DNA of 64,000 nucleotides from Phlebotomus papatasi. Taxonomy: Eukaryota > Arthropoda > Insecta > Diptera > Psychodidae. The stretch covers positions 100,998,627 through 101,062,626 of the forward strand of contig NC_077223.1 in the NCBI RefSeq assembly GCF_024763615.1, written 5' to 3'. Position 1 is the first letter of the stretch; each line of letters starts with the position of its first letter. Below the pieces are notes generated by a model that saw only the letters and a list, made by a program, of their open reading frames with translations, searched no databases and was not told where the DNA came from. Of the stretch, positions 33,431 through 44,567 are shown one piece after another. A program made the translations under genes and the position numbers.

Positions 33431-35499
33431 ACTAACTTTCCATGCATCAGTGACTTCTAAATAGAAATGCATACAATAAAACCCTATTTCTTTAAATCTA
33501 AAATTGATTTCCCGTGCTGATTCAATTATAACCTAATTCATCAAAAGAAAATCACATTTGAAATCACTCAAGTCGTCTAAAAAAAGTCCTCTCGCTTCAA
33601 TTGATCACACCAAAATATAACTTACATTGAAATTACTGTAATTTGTTCTACATGGAGGCAAAATTGCTCAGTGTATGCAATTATTGCCAATGGGATCCTC
33701 ACAGATTGCTCAAAACACCATTAAATTATTATTCAATCCAGTGGAAAAATCAGTCAAAACGTGTCAATGGACAAAAACCCAATCAATTATTGAATATATT
33801 GAAGAAATATAGTTACCAAGCCACACGATTGAGCCTGTAGATGAGTTAAATTATTAAATTAAACATTACACAGGGAATTGTTGTGTAAGAAAAAAAGTTT
33901 TTGTATACAACTTTTGGAGATAACGACCTCGAGGTGTTCTAAAAATTAAAAGATACTATACTAAAAATTTGAGGGAGATCTTTGCTGATAGGGCTTTTTT
34001 AGTACTTGATTTGGTTGCTTGGATTTCGATCTAAATTTAAAAGATGGGTGATCTTGAGCTTTTAGTACACAAAAGTTCGATCAGTAGCTCAGTGGAGATG
34101 TGTCTTTGCTAAGCTTTAACCAACTGAGCAAATGTTTTAGTACTAAAAATTTCTTTGATGCCGATCTCAGCTACTAGGTTTCGCTAGTGGCGTTGGAATG
34201 ATACCAAGAGAATTAGTACAAGAAACTACAATTGGCGCGTTCCATTGTAAGCACAGTTGGTAAACAGAACGATCTCCATGTCGAGAAGAGAGAGAATTTT
34301 AATTGTACGAATTACACACGAGCCAAAGGTCATCAGCGAATAATACGAAAGAAGTCAACTGCAAGGGAAATTCACTTCTTAGTCTGGTCTTTTTTTTTGG
34401 TTCATCCAGCGCCCAATGCTCAGGGATTAATTAGAGATCTTGGGCCATTTCGTGTCTTTAAGTACCACACAAGCGGTTGCCCAAAAAAATGACTTTATGA
34501 GCATCCATAACGGGAATTAAAGGTTCTTCTTTCTTACAGCGTCTTAAGAAAAAAATGCCGGTGGCTTTTGGAGTCATCAAGCCAGGGGAGACTAATAAGA
34601 AAGTGACAAAAAAGGACAAACAAAGCCCAAAAGACCGCCTTTGTTTTTTTCAAGAAAAAAAAAACCAAAAGACTATGATTTTTGCAGATGAAGTATAAAA
34701 TAATTTATCTCAATTATTTGCTCCAAATCTCCGGGTCTCAATTGAGATTTAATCAATGCCACAGGGCCATCCAATTTACCCCAATTTGTCGATCTCAACT
34801 CTTTGCCAAGATAGAGTGAAAAGAAAATTAGTTGAGGATGGATTTTCCACCAAAAACCAACATCTCAGAACGCATTAATAGCCATGGGTGTTAATATGTC
34901 GGCGTTGCGTGTCTTTACCACATAAATAATACTAATAAATCACCATGTATTCCACACTTACTTGCCCAGAAATTCAATATTATTAACTATCAAAATATGG
35001 CCGACAAAATTGGTTCAGACTGCGCAACTAGCTTAAAATTGTGACATGAATATTTTTAGTGAAAATTTCAAATAAATACAATGTATTAACATTGAGCTCT
35101 ACTTTCTGGACCCATAATTGGAAAATAAACAAAGAAAGCTGTTTTTTCCATTAATTATCTGTTTCATTTCTCTTTGGAAATTTATAGGGTTTAAAATTTC
35201 GAAGATCAGCTGGAAGTTCGAAAATAAAGTTCACATCTTCGCCGCTGGAGCGCTGATTGCCCATTCTGTACGAAATTTAGATTTTATACTGCTAGAAATG
35301 TATTATAAATGGATCGAATTAAAGGTCTTTCGAAATGATACCATTCTTTACAAAAACAGAAGTTTTGTGCAATAAAAGACGTTGATATCGTAAAGAATTT
35401 CGATGTACCTGGCAATATCAATCAAATTTTCTTTGTCATATCAAATTAGTTCGAAAATGCAATTCATTGAATTTTACAATAAGTTTCTTTACTTAGTGA
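33431..35499. other. Single-copy sequence, no gene supported
   Basis: An 86-codon frame at 34232-34492 is basic but unrecognised. GTAGCTCAGTGGAGATG near 34085 resembles a tRNA box A, but I see no matching box B. Otherwise featureless. Confidence 0.35.
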
Positions 35500-35501
35500 T
35501 A

Positions 35502-35735
35502 CAGTAGACTCTCACTCAATCGGCTCTTTTTCAATCGCGCGACAAATTTTGTTGACAATTTTCACGTTTTATTATGAATATAATTCGCTCAAATTCGCTG
35601 TAGTCCTTCCTATTTTATCGTGATTCTTTATAATTGAGCGCTTTTTGTGGAATTTACAAAGGTTTTGACGCTCAATTCTATCGCTAAACCGGATGACATT
35701 TTGCCCCATATTCCCAATTGAGAGAGAGTCTACTG
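35502..35735 (-). mobile_element. pogo-like MITE, copy P3
   Basis: A 234-bp element flanked by TA. Read on the minus strand it aligns with P1 over its whole length, ends CAGTAGACTCTCTCTCAATT... It is the second member of the 234-bp subfamily. Confidence 0.85.
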
Positions 35736-35892
35736 TATTCAGGAAATTTATTGTCATTTGAATAGCCAGAAATCGGAAATATGTGACTTCTGACATTTAA
35801 CAGCCGCACAAAGTCTCCTATAAGTCCGAAAATGAATTTTATATTAATATATATTTCAAAACGATTTTTTTTAAAGACAAAAAATGTAAATA

Positions 35893-36235
35893 CAGTAGAG
35901 TTCCTCAAATTTGAACATTTGGGGTGTATAGATGACGTTTCTCACTCCTCAAATTTGAACAATATTTTCAAAAACGTAACGGAATTAATGTAAAATGAAC
36001 TTTTTCTAAATTAAGAAAATGAAATTTACATTATATGTCAATATAATTTTTTGTTAAATAAATGAAATTTGTTGAGGAAGTTAATATAATACGATAATAT
36101 TGAAGAAACATTAGAGAAAGCTGGTTCTAATTCAGACTCTACGCAAAATTTTCTTCACATAACCTCAAATTTGACATTTTGAATTCAAACGTCGTCGTTC
36201 AAATTTGAGGAGTTCAAATTTGAGGAACTCGACTG
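35893..36235. mobile_element. pogo-like MITE, copy P4
   Basis: TA-flanked. Ends CAGTAGAGTTCCTCAAATTT / AAATTTGAGGAACTCGACTG. The CTCAAATTTGAAC motif is repeated within both ends. About 343 bp. Related to P5 (55625-55874), which shares the CAGTAGAGT start. Confidence 0.8.
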
Positions 36236-36420
36236 TACTGGAGATGCTTATACAAAGTCAAGTCTGATCATTTGTTTTGGAATAAAGACGGCGTGTAGAG
36301 TTGCTGTAAAATCCTTCAAGAAGTTTAGAATCCAAATTTGATAGTTTAGAATTCCGAATTCTGAATGCAGATCATTGTCTTCGTTTTCTACAGTTTGTGA
36401 TTCATAATTGTAGTATTATT

Positions 36421-36673
36421 CACTGAGAGAAATCCGAAAAAGTCAAAATAACATTCCGGAAATATTAATTTTACCCTGCATTATTGATTCGAAAACGGTG
36501 TAAATATTACCCTTTTTAGGTGTATTATGGGTTAAAGTTACCCTTCTTTCATGTTGATTTTACCCTTAAAAGGTGTAAAATTAACATTAAAAAATGTAGA
36601 TATATTTTTACACCTAAAAGTGTTAAAGTTATGAGGAAAAAAAGTTAATCGCACTCTCTTTTTTTTCTCAGTG
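36421..36673 (+). mobile_element. CACTGAG MITE, copy D
   Basis: A 253-bp full-length copy beginning CACTGAGAGAAATCCG and ending TTTTTTTCTCAGTG. Flanks are TT and TA, so one side of the TA target has probably mutated. It truncates the first unit of the peptide-gene duplication. Confidence 0.85.
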
Positions 36674-36746
36674 TAATAAAATTTAGAACATCTTCAACGT
36701 CATCTCTAAGACAGCAGATTGAGCCAAATTTAATTTTCACTGTCAT
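36645..36746 (-). pseudogene. Family A peptide remnant interrupted by a MITE
   Basis: The start codon lies in the same context as the intact neighbour (GTTTCGGTG before ATG). The 33-residue frame begins MTVKIKFGSICC, then runs into the CACTGAG MITE and stops inside it. No hydrophobic signal peptide is preserved. Downstream of the MITE the 3' flank of the duplication resumes. It is best read as a dead copy. Confidence 0.35.
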
Positions 36747-37320
36747 TTACACCGAAACTATATTCTTTACTGCTTTCTTTTGAACTAAGGATAAAACTAA
36801 AAAAACAATTGCAAAAATATTTTATATATTGGTAATGTATTTGTTGCTACAAAACATGTTTTCACGATTATTGTTATAGTTATTGCCATGTGAACAGTTA
36901 GGAATACATATTAAATTTTTATTTGCAATTTTTATTTTATGATGACAAATTGTTGATAGTTTCAAGTTTACCTTTTGTCATCCTATGTTGCTTTGTCACG
37001 AATAGTCTCATTGAATTCCCAGTTTTTTTAAAGATCTTTTCAAAAATAAATTTCTGTCAGGATTGGACTCAATTAAAACAAATCTCTAAATAAAATATAT
37101 TGCAAAACAAATTTTTGAAGATGAAAAAGTAGGAAATATTAAAGATTTTTGTACATGCTTCAAGTTGTTTATTTCTTTGAAGTACAGATGGCGTGTAGCG
37201 TTAACGTCAAATATCAGAAACATTGTCAAATTCTTCGAAGAGTTCAGAATCCGAATCTGACAGTTTCGATATCCGAAACCGTATAGTGTCCATCTTCTAA
37301 AGAGTCTGTTAGATTTGCTT

Positions 37321-37590
37321 TTATTCACTCTTGGTATCTTCTATGGCCAGTTCGGGACACGAACTATTGAAACATTTTATGAAAAACTGCGCATCACCTT
37401 TTCGGCAACAGATGGTCCTAATAGAGTGACAGCACATTTCGTTAGAGATTTTCTTCATACAATCCGTCCAAAAGGTGTAAGTTGAGCAAGTTTTTCGCAA
37501 ACTTTCCACGATTTCCATTGAAACCCCTAGAGATTGTCCAACAAGGAGCCCAATGAAGATGATTTGAATATATCCAATTTTACCTGCCAT
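37321..37590 (-). CDS. Secreted 89-residue peptide with eight cysteines
   Basis: The minus-strand frame starts at an ATG and ends in TAA, and is complete in one exon. Residues 1-22 form a signal peptide: a lysine, a hydrophobic run (YIQIIFIGLLVG) and a likely cut after QSLG. The mature part of about 67 residues has cysteines at 35, 44, 53, 54, 61, 62, 73 and 78. That gives C-x8-C-x8-CC-x6-CC-x10-C-x4-C, enough for four disulphides. The tail is acidic (ELAIEDTKSE). An ATATAAAC sequence lies about 50 bp upstream as a possible TATA element. Damaged relatives flank it on both sides. I do not recognise the family. Small secreted disulphide-rich peptides in arthropods include antimicrobial, protease-inhibitor, venom-like and salivary types, and nothing here decides between them. 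Expression is unproven. Confidence 0.55.
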   Translation of the reverse strand: MAGKIGYIQIIFIGLLVGQSLGVSMEIVESLRKTCSTYTFWTDCMKKISNEMCCHSIRTICCRKGDAQFFIKCFNSSCPELAIEDTKSE

Positions 37591-37785
37591 GTTCACCGAA
37601 ACTAAAATTAGTACTAACGATACTAAGAATATTTTGCACCTGTTTATATTGCATTTTTTATGATGTAGATAACGATTTTTCACGGTTATTCCTATTGTTA
37701 TTGTCATGTGAACACAGTTTGAAATGTAATTAATTTTTAATGTGCAGTGTATTTGATTTTTAACAATGCAATGATCGATAAGCTC

Positions 37786-37940
37786 TTAATCTTTAAAACA
37801 AGGTTTCGCACATTTTGGAAATTCCATGACGCATTTTTCAAATTCATGTGTCGTATTAGATTCAAACAGACAAAAGCAAACGACTGCCCAAGAAGGAGTA
37901 CAATGATGAAAATTTGTAAGAATTTAAAAATTAGTGCCAT
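37786..37940 (-). pseudogene. Frame-shifted family A secreted peptide
   Basis: An ATG is followed by a clear signal peptide (MALIFKFLQIFIIVLLLGQS), matching the intact neighbour in spacing and in the GQS before the cut site. In the starting frame the rest is cysteine-poor and runs to about 37737. In a neighbouring frame, from near 37870, a cysteine-containing stretch (FEKCVMEFPKCAKPCFKD) ends at TAA 37786-37788. This suggests a one-base shift just after the signal peptide. An alternative is that the starting frame is real and the family has changed. Upstream, TTTTAAATAAG and TCATTCAGTT resemble TATA and initiator elements. Confidence 0.4.
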
Positions 37941-38499
37941 ATTTTACCGTTCTTTTACTTTGCAAAACTGAATGAATTGTATTGAGAAAAGCCTTATCGA
38001 CTTATTTAAAATAATTGGTACACAGATTCCCAATTAGCAAAATTAGCAAAAGGAAAATACTTTATAGAATTAGCATAAATTAAAATGTCGCATGTTAAAT
38101 AAATATTCAAAAAATAAATATGGATAATCTATATGGATATGGTATCATTCCAATGAAAAATGGAGATCTTTCTACTGAGCATTTTTTAGTACATGGCTGT
38201 TCTCAAGTGCATCTGTGTTATCGACTTTTTTTTTTAGTCTACGTCATGTTTGAAATCCACCAAATAGTCTTGACAGAAACCAAAACAAGAAAAATTGATA
38301 ACGCAGAAACCGATAGGAACAGCCTTGTACTAAAAAAAAAATGTTTAGAAGAAAGATTCCCCCTTTTCATTTTTAATTAATTAGATACTAATTTCAGTTA
38401 GTAAAAAATAAATTTTGCCAGTCAAAAGTAAATAATTTGATCAGTAAAAAACTTAATTTATTATAAAATGGGTCTAATTTATTGTTTTCACTGCTAGTT

Positions 38500-39060
38500 C
38501 TAAATAGAATACTTATCTAATATGATTTTTTTCCTTTTTTGTTGGCCAAATTGTGTTTTACGGTAAATTTTTACATTTCCTGATAGAAAATCTTTGAGAG
38601 AAATCTAATAGGTTGTTGGTAAAACCATTATCGTGATATGTGTCAAAAATATCAAATATTAGAACAAGAACTAAAAGTCTTCACAGCTAGTTTCTGTGAA
38701 ATTATTTTTGTAATTTGAAATATAATAAAATAGGTAATTTATAATTCCCTATTTATAATTTTTATTATAAATGGGTATTTATTTCACTGACCAAATTTGT
38801 TTTTTTTACGGCTCATTTATAGAAGATATTTGAGAAAGATCTTCGAACAAAGATATTTGACACTTGCAAAAAATATTATTAGAACAAGTACTAACATCGC
38901 TCTGAGACCTTTATAGTTGTTTTTTTTTTTGTTAAAAAATTTAGTACAACATTTCGAGTGGGATAATTTAATATTGATTATTCTGATCTCAGAAAATCTT
39001 TAAATACTATAAACAAGATAGCAAACTATATTTCACTTTTGAATTTAGTAGCAAAGAAAT
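38500..39060 (+). repeat. Diverged ~235-bp tandem repeat
   Basis: GGCCAAATTGTGTTTTACGG (38544) / GACCAAATTTGTTTTTTTTA (38790), GAAAATCTTTGAGAGAAATC (38587) / GAAGATATTTGAGAAAGATC (38823) and ATTAGAACAAGAACTAAAAG / ATTAGAACAAGTACTAACAT follow each other in the same order. A third, weaker partial unit begins near 38960. Confidence 0.55.
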
Positions 39061-40413
39061 AGTTTAGAACAGTCCTGTTCTAAAACATTTGAAATGCGAA
39101 TGTTTTATTTCAAATTTGTTGGCAATGTGGTAGTTTCCTTATTGTATTTGTTATCAGAAATTTAAAGAGGGATTAAAAAATGATTCTGGGATTCAAAAAC
39201 CGAAAATAAATAGAAAAATTTTAATGTTATAGATCTGTAATGTTTAGAAACCGATTGTAGCATTTCCATTGTGCATTATTCAAAGTAACATTAAGAAAAC
39301 CATTTAAATCATTATAAAACGGTCTTGATGATAAAAAACATTTGCAAATAGATTAAAATTATAAACGTGCCATCTTCACACTTTTCTTGAGGATGTCAAT
39401 CAAGTGAACAACTATTTGAAAAAACTTGGTACATATCCACTTGAACACTAATTTAGTGCAAGAAAGATGTCCCCATGGAGAGAGGAGGGCCCTAAAAGAT
39501 GAGGCGCCCGCATTCTTCCTCTCCGAGTCTCGGCCGAGAGTGTCTTTGAGACTGGGAAATTGATTGCTTTCAATTAACAATAGTCGATCACAAACGCCTG
39601 AAGAGCCAGTGAGCAAATTGTGGAGGCCGTCAGAATGACGAGCATATAGAAAAGATCTTTGAGATTCTGGACCTCAATTGATGCTGATGAATGATTCAGC
39701 TTCGGGAGAATTTCTTTCACTATGCTCGCCACTTTTCTGGCCCAACGCATGAAAAATGAACTCTAATAATCCCCCAGTCCTAATTAATCCCAAAACATTA
39801 CCCAATTGTATGTCCAGGAGAAAAGGCCCAGATCATTGATCTCATGTATACACTAAGTGTTAGGGCAAAATCTTGATATTTTTGGAACGCTGATTGCTTT
39901 CAAGATTACAAGTCTGCGCGGATCAATTAAAAAACGATCATCAATTTCAAAAGTTGATCATTTTGCCTGTTTTGCTTTAATGGTCCATGGATCAAATAGA
40001 GCACAAATTTTTCCGACAAAGACCCTTGGAGTAATGATATTTAAGTCACTTTGAGATGTGAGATGATCGATTTTCTCAAATCCAGCACGCTCCAAATTCT
40101 AGTGATCACCATCTAATGATCACTAGTAATCGTATTTATTCCCCAAACTATCTTTTATCGTTTCAAAACTGTTCCCTAGCATTTTGCCTTTGAGTCTATT
40201 TTCATGATGTTCTGCATGTTCGGTGCTTTAATTAATTGTTGATGTTGAAAAATGCTATAAAATGACGAATGATCCATTAGGGTGGGCAATAGGCGCTCAT
40301 AAATGTCATCAAAAAGCCGAAAACATACTCCCCATCAGCTATGTTGAAATATGTTACACTGTATTTATACAGATTTGTTTACATGTCTGTTGTGTAAAGT
40401 AATAAAATAAACA
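39061..40413. other. Single-copy sequence, no gene supported
   Basis: The stretch 39450-39800 is less AT-rich, with overlapping short frames but no recognised motif. CTAATGATCACTAGTAATCG near 40113 is a local palindrome. Confidence 0.35.
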
Positions 40414-40414
40414 C

Positions 40415-40563
40415 TTAGCCTTTTGAGGGCAAGTGGGACACCTGTGTCCCAAAAACAAAAGCATTTTTTTTGACAATAGAGAATTATTTTGACCTCTAAA
40501 TAGTCCGAAAACTTAGTTTTTATTTTTGGGTCATCGGTGTCCCATTCGTCCTTAAAGGGTTAA
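40415..40563. mobile_element. piggyBac-type MITE
   Basis: The right end read inward is TTAACCCTTTAAGGACGAAT and then GGGACACC. The left end is TTAGCCTTTTGAGGGCAAGT and then GGGACACC. Only about 65 bp separate the arms. A TTAA target with CCCTTT ends is characteristic of piggyBac-like elements. The left TTAA has become TTAG. Total 149 bp. Confidence 0.7.
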
Positions 40564-40625
40564 GAATTTGAATTTGATTTGAGGTTAAGTTTAGATGTAG
40601 AGCTTCAACGCTACGATTCTCACTG

Positions 40626-40963
40626 TGTTTATCACACTTGCATATTAAAATTTTATTATGATTCACATTAATTGCCGCTCATGAGAGTCCAAATGTGTAA
40701 TTTGTGTGTTTGAATCATTTTATATTCAAAATTTGATCTATTTGTTGATTAAAAGTTAGATGTAATTTAATTTTTTAATGTGAAAAATATTTTTGCTTTA
40801 GGTAAATTTAAACTTATTTTTGCAGGCCAAGTCCACTTCTTTATCAATAAATAGAAAAATCCCAAATATTAAGTGACTCAAAGACACAAATAACATATTT
40901 GGACGCTCACAAGCGACAATTAATGTGAATCACATTAAAATTTTAATGTGCAAGTGTGATAAC
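40626..40963. mobile_element. MITE with ~75-bp inverted arms
   Basis: TTATCACACTTGCATATTAA and then AATTTTATTATGATTCACAT on the left is mirrored by ATGTGAATCACATTAAAATT and then TTAATGTGCAAGTGTGATAA on the right. The ATTAATTGCCGCTCATGAG / CTCACAAGCGACAATTAAT parts also pair. No coding frame. Confidence 0.75.
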
Positions 40964-41039
40964 GCCGTCAAGGGATTTCAAATGATTTTTAGAGCTTTCA
41001 TTTGACTTTGGAGATACCGAAAACGTTTGATAGAAATCC

Positions 41040-43060
41040 GTTCGACAGTATTGTAAAAGTTTTGAGGTTATGTCTGTTACATTTCCAAGACTGTAGACTG
41101 TAGAGGCTTAAGGGCTGTTATAGATATGCTTCAAGGTTTTGAATAAAAGTCATTTGAGTTAAAAGTAAATGAAGTATATTAACAGCAATAGAAGCCATGA
41201 AATATGTAAGTCTTGAGGTTATGTTCATTATATTTGCATGGCTGGAGCACTACACGCTTAGTTGTAAATTTTTTTTCAATTCCAAGGGAACATTATGCAC
41301 ATAAAAGAGCTTTTATTTGAGCTAATAGAGCATGAAACAGACTGATAAATACCAAAGGCAAAAGGAAAGGTTAGGAAAGGTTTAAGGTTATGTCAATTAT
41401 GTTTTAAAACTGCAGCGTCACAAATATTGCTGTATTAAGGGAGCTTCATGTTTTTCAAACAGCTTTAATTTGAGCTAATAGAGACTGAAACAGATTGTCG
41501 ATAACAAAAGAATAGAAAAGATCATATAGAAAAGATTTAAGGTTATGTAGGTTATGCATTTATGACTGCAGCGCCATAAACGTTTCTGTGGAAAAGTTTA
41601 AGTGCGTAGAAAAATACTTAAAAAAAAAGCTTTCAATTGGTTTAGAAATTCATTGAAGAAGATTATAACCAGAAGAAGGTATGGAGTATTATTTCTAAAC
41701 TTTTAGGTTATAATCGTTATATTTAAGTGATTATAGTGTAACCACTCTCTTTTATTTTGTGCAAATTTAATTTATTTGCAACATTCGAAACGCTTAAATA
41801 GTGCTTTCTTTTGAAATCAATACAATTAATTTAGGAAAATGTTGGAAGACTCTTAGCAAAAAATAAAAGATTTGAGGTAATGTTCACATTCGTAATTTTT
41901 GTACGGCTGTAGAACCACCTTTTAGAAAGGTTTTAAAACTCAAAACCATTGTGGTATTCTATATGGGCTTCATGGTTTCATTAATTTATCTGATTTTAAA
42001 TTATAAATGGCAACGGAAACTATGGATATGGAATATTATTCTTTGAAGTTATGTTTTTATCGTACGGAGCTTCGTTCCGAAAATTTCCACTGAAGTTGAA
42101 CAGTAATTTCCCCACGATAGCTTTGAGGTTATGTTTACTTAAAATCATTGGAAGAGCTCTATCTTATTAAAGGCTAATTTAGAAAACTTATGTAGGTCAA
42201 AAGTCTTGAAGTTTTTCGCACATAGCTTTATTTTGAGCTGAAAAGCTAGAGCAGATTGAATAGTTGAATAAGCAGATTAACTATTTTAGGGTTATGTTTA
42301 ATAAATTTTTGCAACAGCAGCGCTGTTTACTGTATTACAGAACGGTGTTGATTCTCAAAAGATCTTAGGGGCACTGTTAAAGGAGCTCTCATTTAAATTA
42401 TAAATGATTACACAATAGCAAATAAAAATAAAGGCGATTCATGATTTCGAGGTTATGTATGATTTATTTGTATAGCTCCAGCGCCATTGATGCTATTAAT
42501 AATATACCAAAATAAAAGCCAAGACAAAGCTTCTGAATTCTAAATTATTAAAACAAAATAATGACAACTCATCTTGTTGAACAACAAAGGTTTTGAGGTT
42601 ATGGTAGCACTATTTATGTTACCCTTAGTCCACTAATAATGTTATAGAAGAAATTTAATGCCCAACAATTTTTAGAATTCTTAAAGGACTTTGCATTTAG
42701 GTTGTAGAAAATCCAAGTGGATCACGGTTACTAGAACTGAGGGACATTAAATATTTTAAGGTTATGTCCAATTAATTTGTGTTGTTCAAGCATCATAAAG
42801 CTTTCATTTTAATATGATTCTTTTTGTATAAAAAGATTAAAATGGATGTTTTTTATTCAAAAAAAAATCCTTTAAAAAATTGAAGCTATTTAAAAAAAAA
42901 CACTAAAGATTTTAAGGTTATGTTGACAAAGTTTTGCAGTTCAAAATATTTGAAGAATTTCAAAAGTATTATTCATTTGTGCTTGAAGCAATATAATGTA
43001 AAACCAGCAAAGAGTAAAGTATTTGAGGTTATGTTCCTTACGTATTAACGACTGTAGCGC
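41040..43060 (+). repeat. GAGGTTATG array 3 (longest)
   Basis: About fourteen boxes of TTTGAGGTTATGTT type occur at approximately 41060, 41212, 41387, 41539, 41701, 41873, 42046, 42121, 42290, 42450, 42593, 42757, 42911 and 43022. Spacing is mostly 145-175 bp, all in the same orientation. A second partly conserved word, CTGCAGCGCCAT or CTGTAGCGCC, follows many boxes by about 25-35 bp. The remaining spacer sequence is hardly alignable. Confidence 0.65.
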
Positions 43061-44480
43061 CTCTAGCATTGGTCTGCCTAATGAAAAAAGCTCTGCAAAG
43101 TTGTAGTATATAAATAAATGATATCATTTACATTACTTTTTTCAAATAAAAGACATTCTAAATTTATTTACACATAAAAAAAAGAATATTAAACCAAATA
43201 TTTTGTGTTTAACAACAATGTTCCCAAAACAGATCACACACGATTTTTGTGAAGTTCAGTGTAAAGCCATTTGTCTACTTCCTTACAAATCACAAAAACA
43301 ACTTCCACATAATTTTATTTCTACAAAGCACCTAAAATGAATTAAAATAAATAGTTGTGAAAAAAAAGGTGAAAGAAGTACTTCAATGCTGAAGGATTTC
43401 CTGTAGACACTTTGTTTCTCTTAAATGGCCTAAACATGCAATTGAAGACGCATGTGATGCTCATCATTTTCTTGTAATGCATCTTTAACATAAGTCAAGA
43501 AAAAAAAACAAACAAACAAGAAACTATTCCACTGACCATCATCAACCGTTGTCTCGTGAAAATTAATCCCCTCTGTTATTGCAGAAAGAAGAGTCTTTTA
43601 CAGCGTACAAGATTATTATATTAAATAATTACTCATCGTCTCTTGAGATTTTTTTTTAAACTTCGTATTTGCCATCATCTTGCCCCTCATTTAGGCACAT
43701 AAATTGTTCAGCTACAGCTTGGTATTCACACAAAGTCGCAATTTTTCGGGGGGATTTCATTAATAAATTTTTACGGAATCACAAAAGCTCAACAAAAGCA
43801 CAGTTAAGTAACTATTTAATCGAACATGGCATGAAAATGGGGATGTAATTAATTTTTGTTTTGGCCAAAAAAAAAAAATTAATTTGCAGTCACAATTTTA
43901 TTTTTGGTTTTGTGGAACAAGACACTGAAATATTCAATAAGCCAAGCATTAAAATTTATAGAAAACATTGAAAAAATTTAATTCAGTGTCATATTTCATG
44001 GGGGAATTGATGTGGAAAAGAATTACATTTTTAATGTTGAACTTACACAGTGTGGCATTAAAATGTTCAGACTTTATAATATTTTTTTGCAAATGAGAAG
44101 CAACATGTAGGAAAATTGATAAAATTAAAAATTTTCTGTACATTAAACGCAATTATGGTTTCATTTGGATGAATTTTGTATCGTATTTCCGATTCGATGA
44201 TAATTTGTTTAAGTAACAGATAACGTTCAAGGCTAACAAATTCAAAAAATCGTTAAGTAAATAATTCTTGATTAAAATAACAAATTGCTATCAAATTTAC
44301 TATTTATGTATTGATGAATTAATTCAATAAGTAAGAAAATCTCCATTTTGAAATTTTAAAGGAAAATATTTTAAGTACTTTAGAGGGTCTATTTTTCAAG
44401 CGAATTGGTTAAATATGGAGTTTTTGGAAAGGTCTTGAAATTTTCAACCCGATTGCATCTGTTCCAATCGGTAATGAATC
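43061..44480. other. AT-rich sequence, no gene seen
   Basis: Short chance frames only. No repeat or terminal inverted structure noticed. Confidence 0.35.
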
Positions 44481-44567
44481 CATTAAGTACCCTTAAATGA
44501 CGAATCTTTTTTTTTATATTCCTTGTTTTGTGCCCGTGAACTTGTTACCCATTTACAGGGTGAGTTA

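Larger units (their letters stand above)
36285..37975 (-). repeat. Local duplication carrying secreted-peptide family A
   Basis: The region downstream of the genes is repeated: GGCGTGTAGAGTTGCTG... at 36289 matches GGCGTGTAGCGTTAACG... at 37191, both continuing with CTTC.AGAAGTTTAGAATCC-like text. The region upstream is repeated too: TTATTGCCATGTGAACAG at 36885 and TTATTGTCATGTGAACACAG at 37697. The start context GTTTCGGTG.A.ATG is also shared (36746 and 37590). The unit is about 0.9 kb. Copy 1 is gutted and carries a MITE, copy 2 is intact and copy 3 is frame-shifted. Confidence 0.6.

Noticed and set aside
34080..34150. tRNA-like GTAGCTCAGTGG box A
   Set aside because: No box B at a suitable distance and no cloverleaf, so neither a tRNA gene nor a SINE head is supported.
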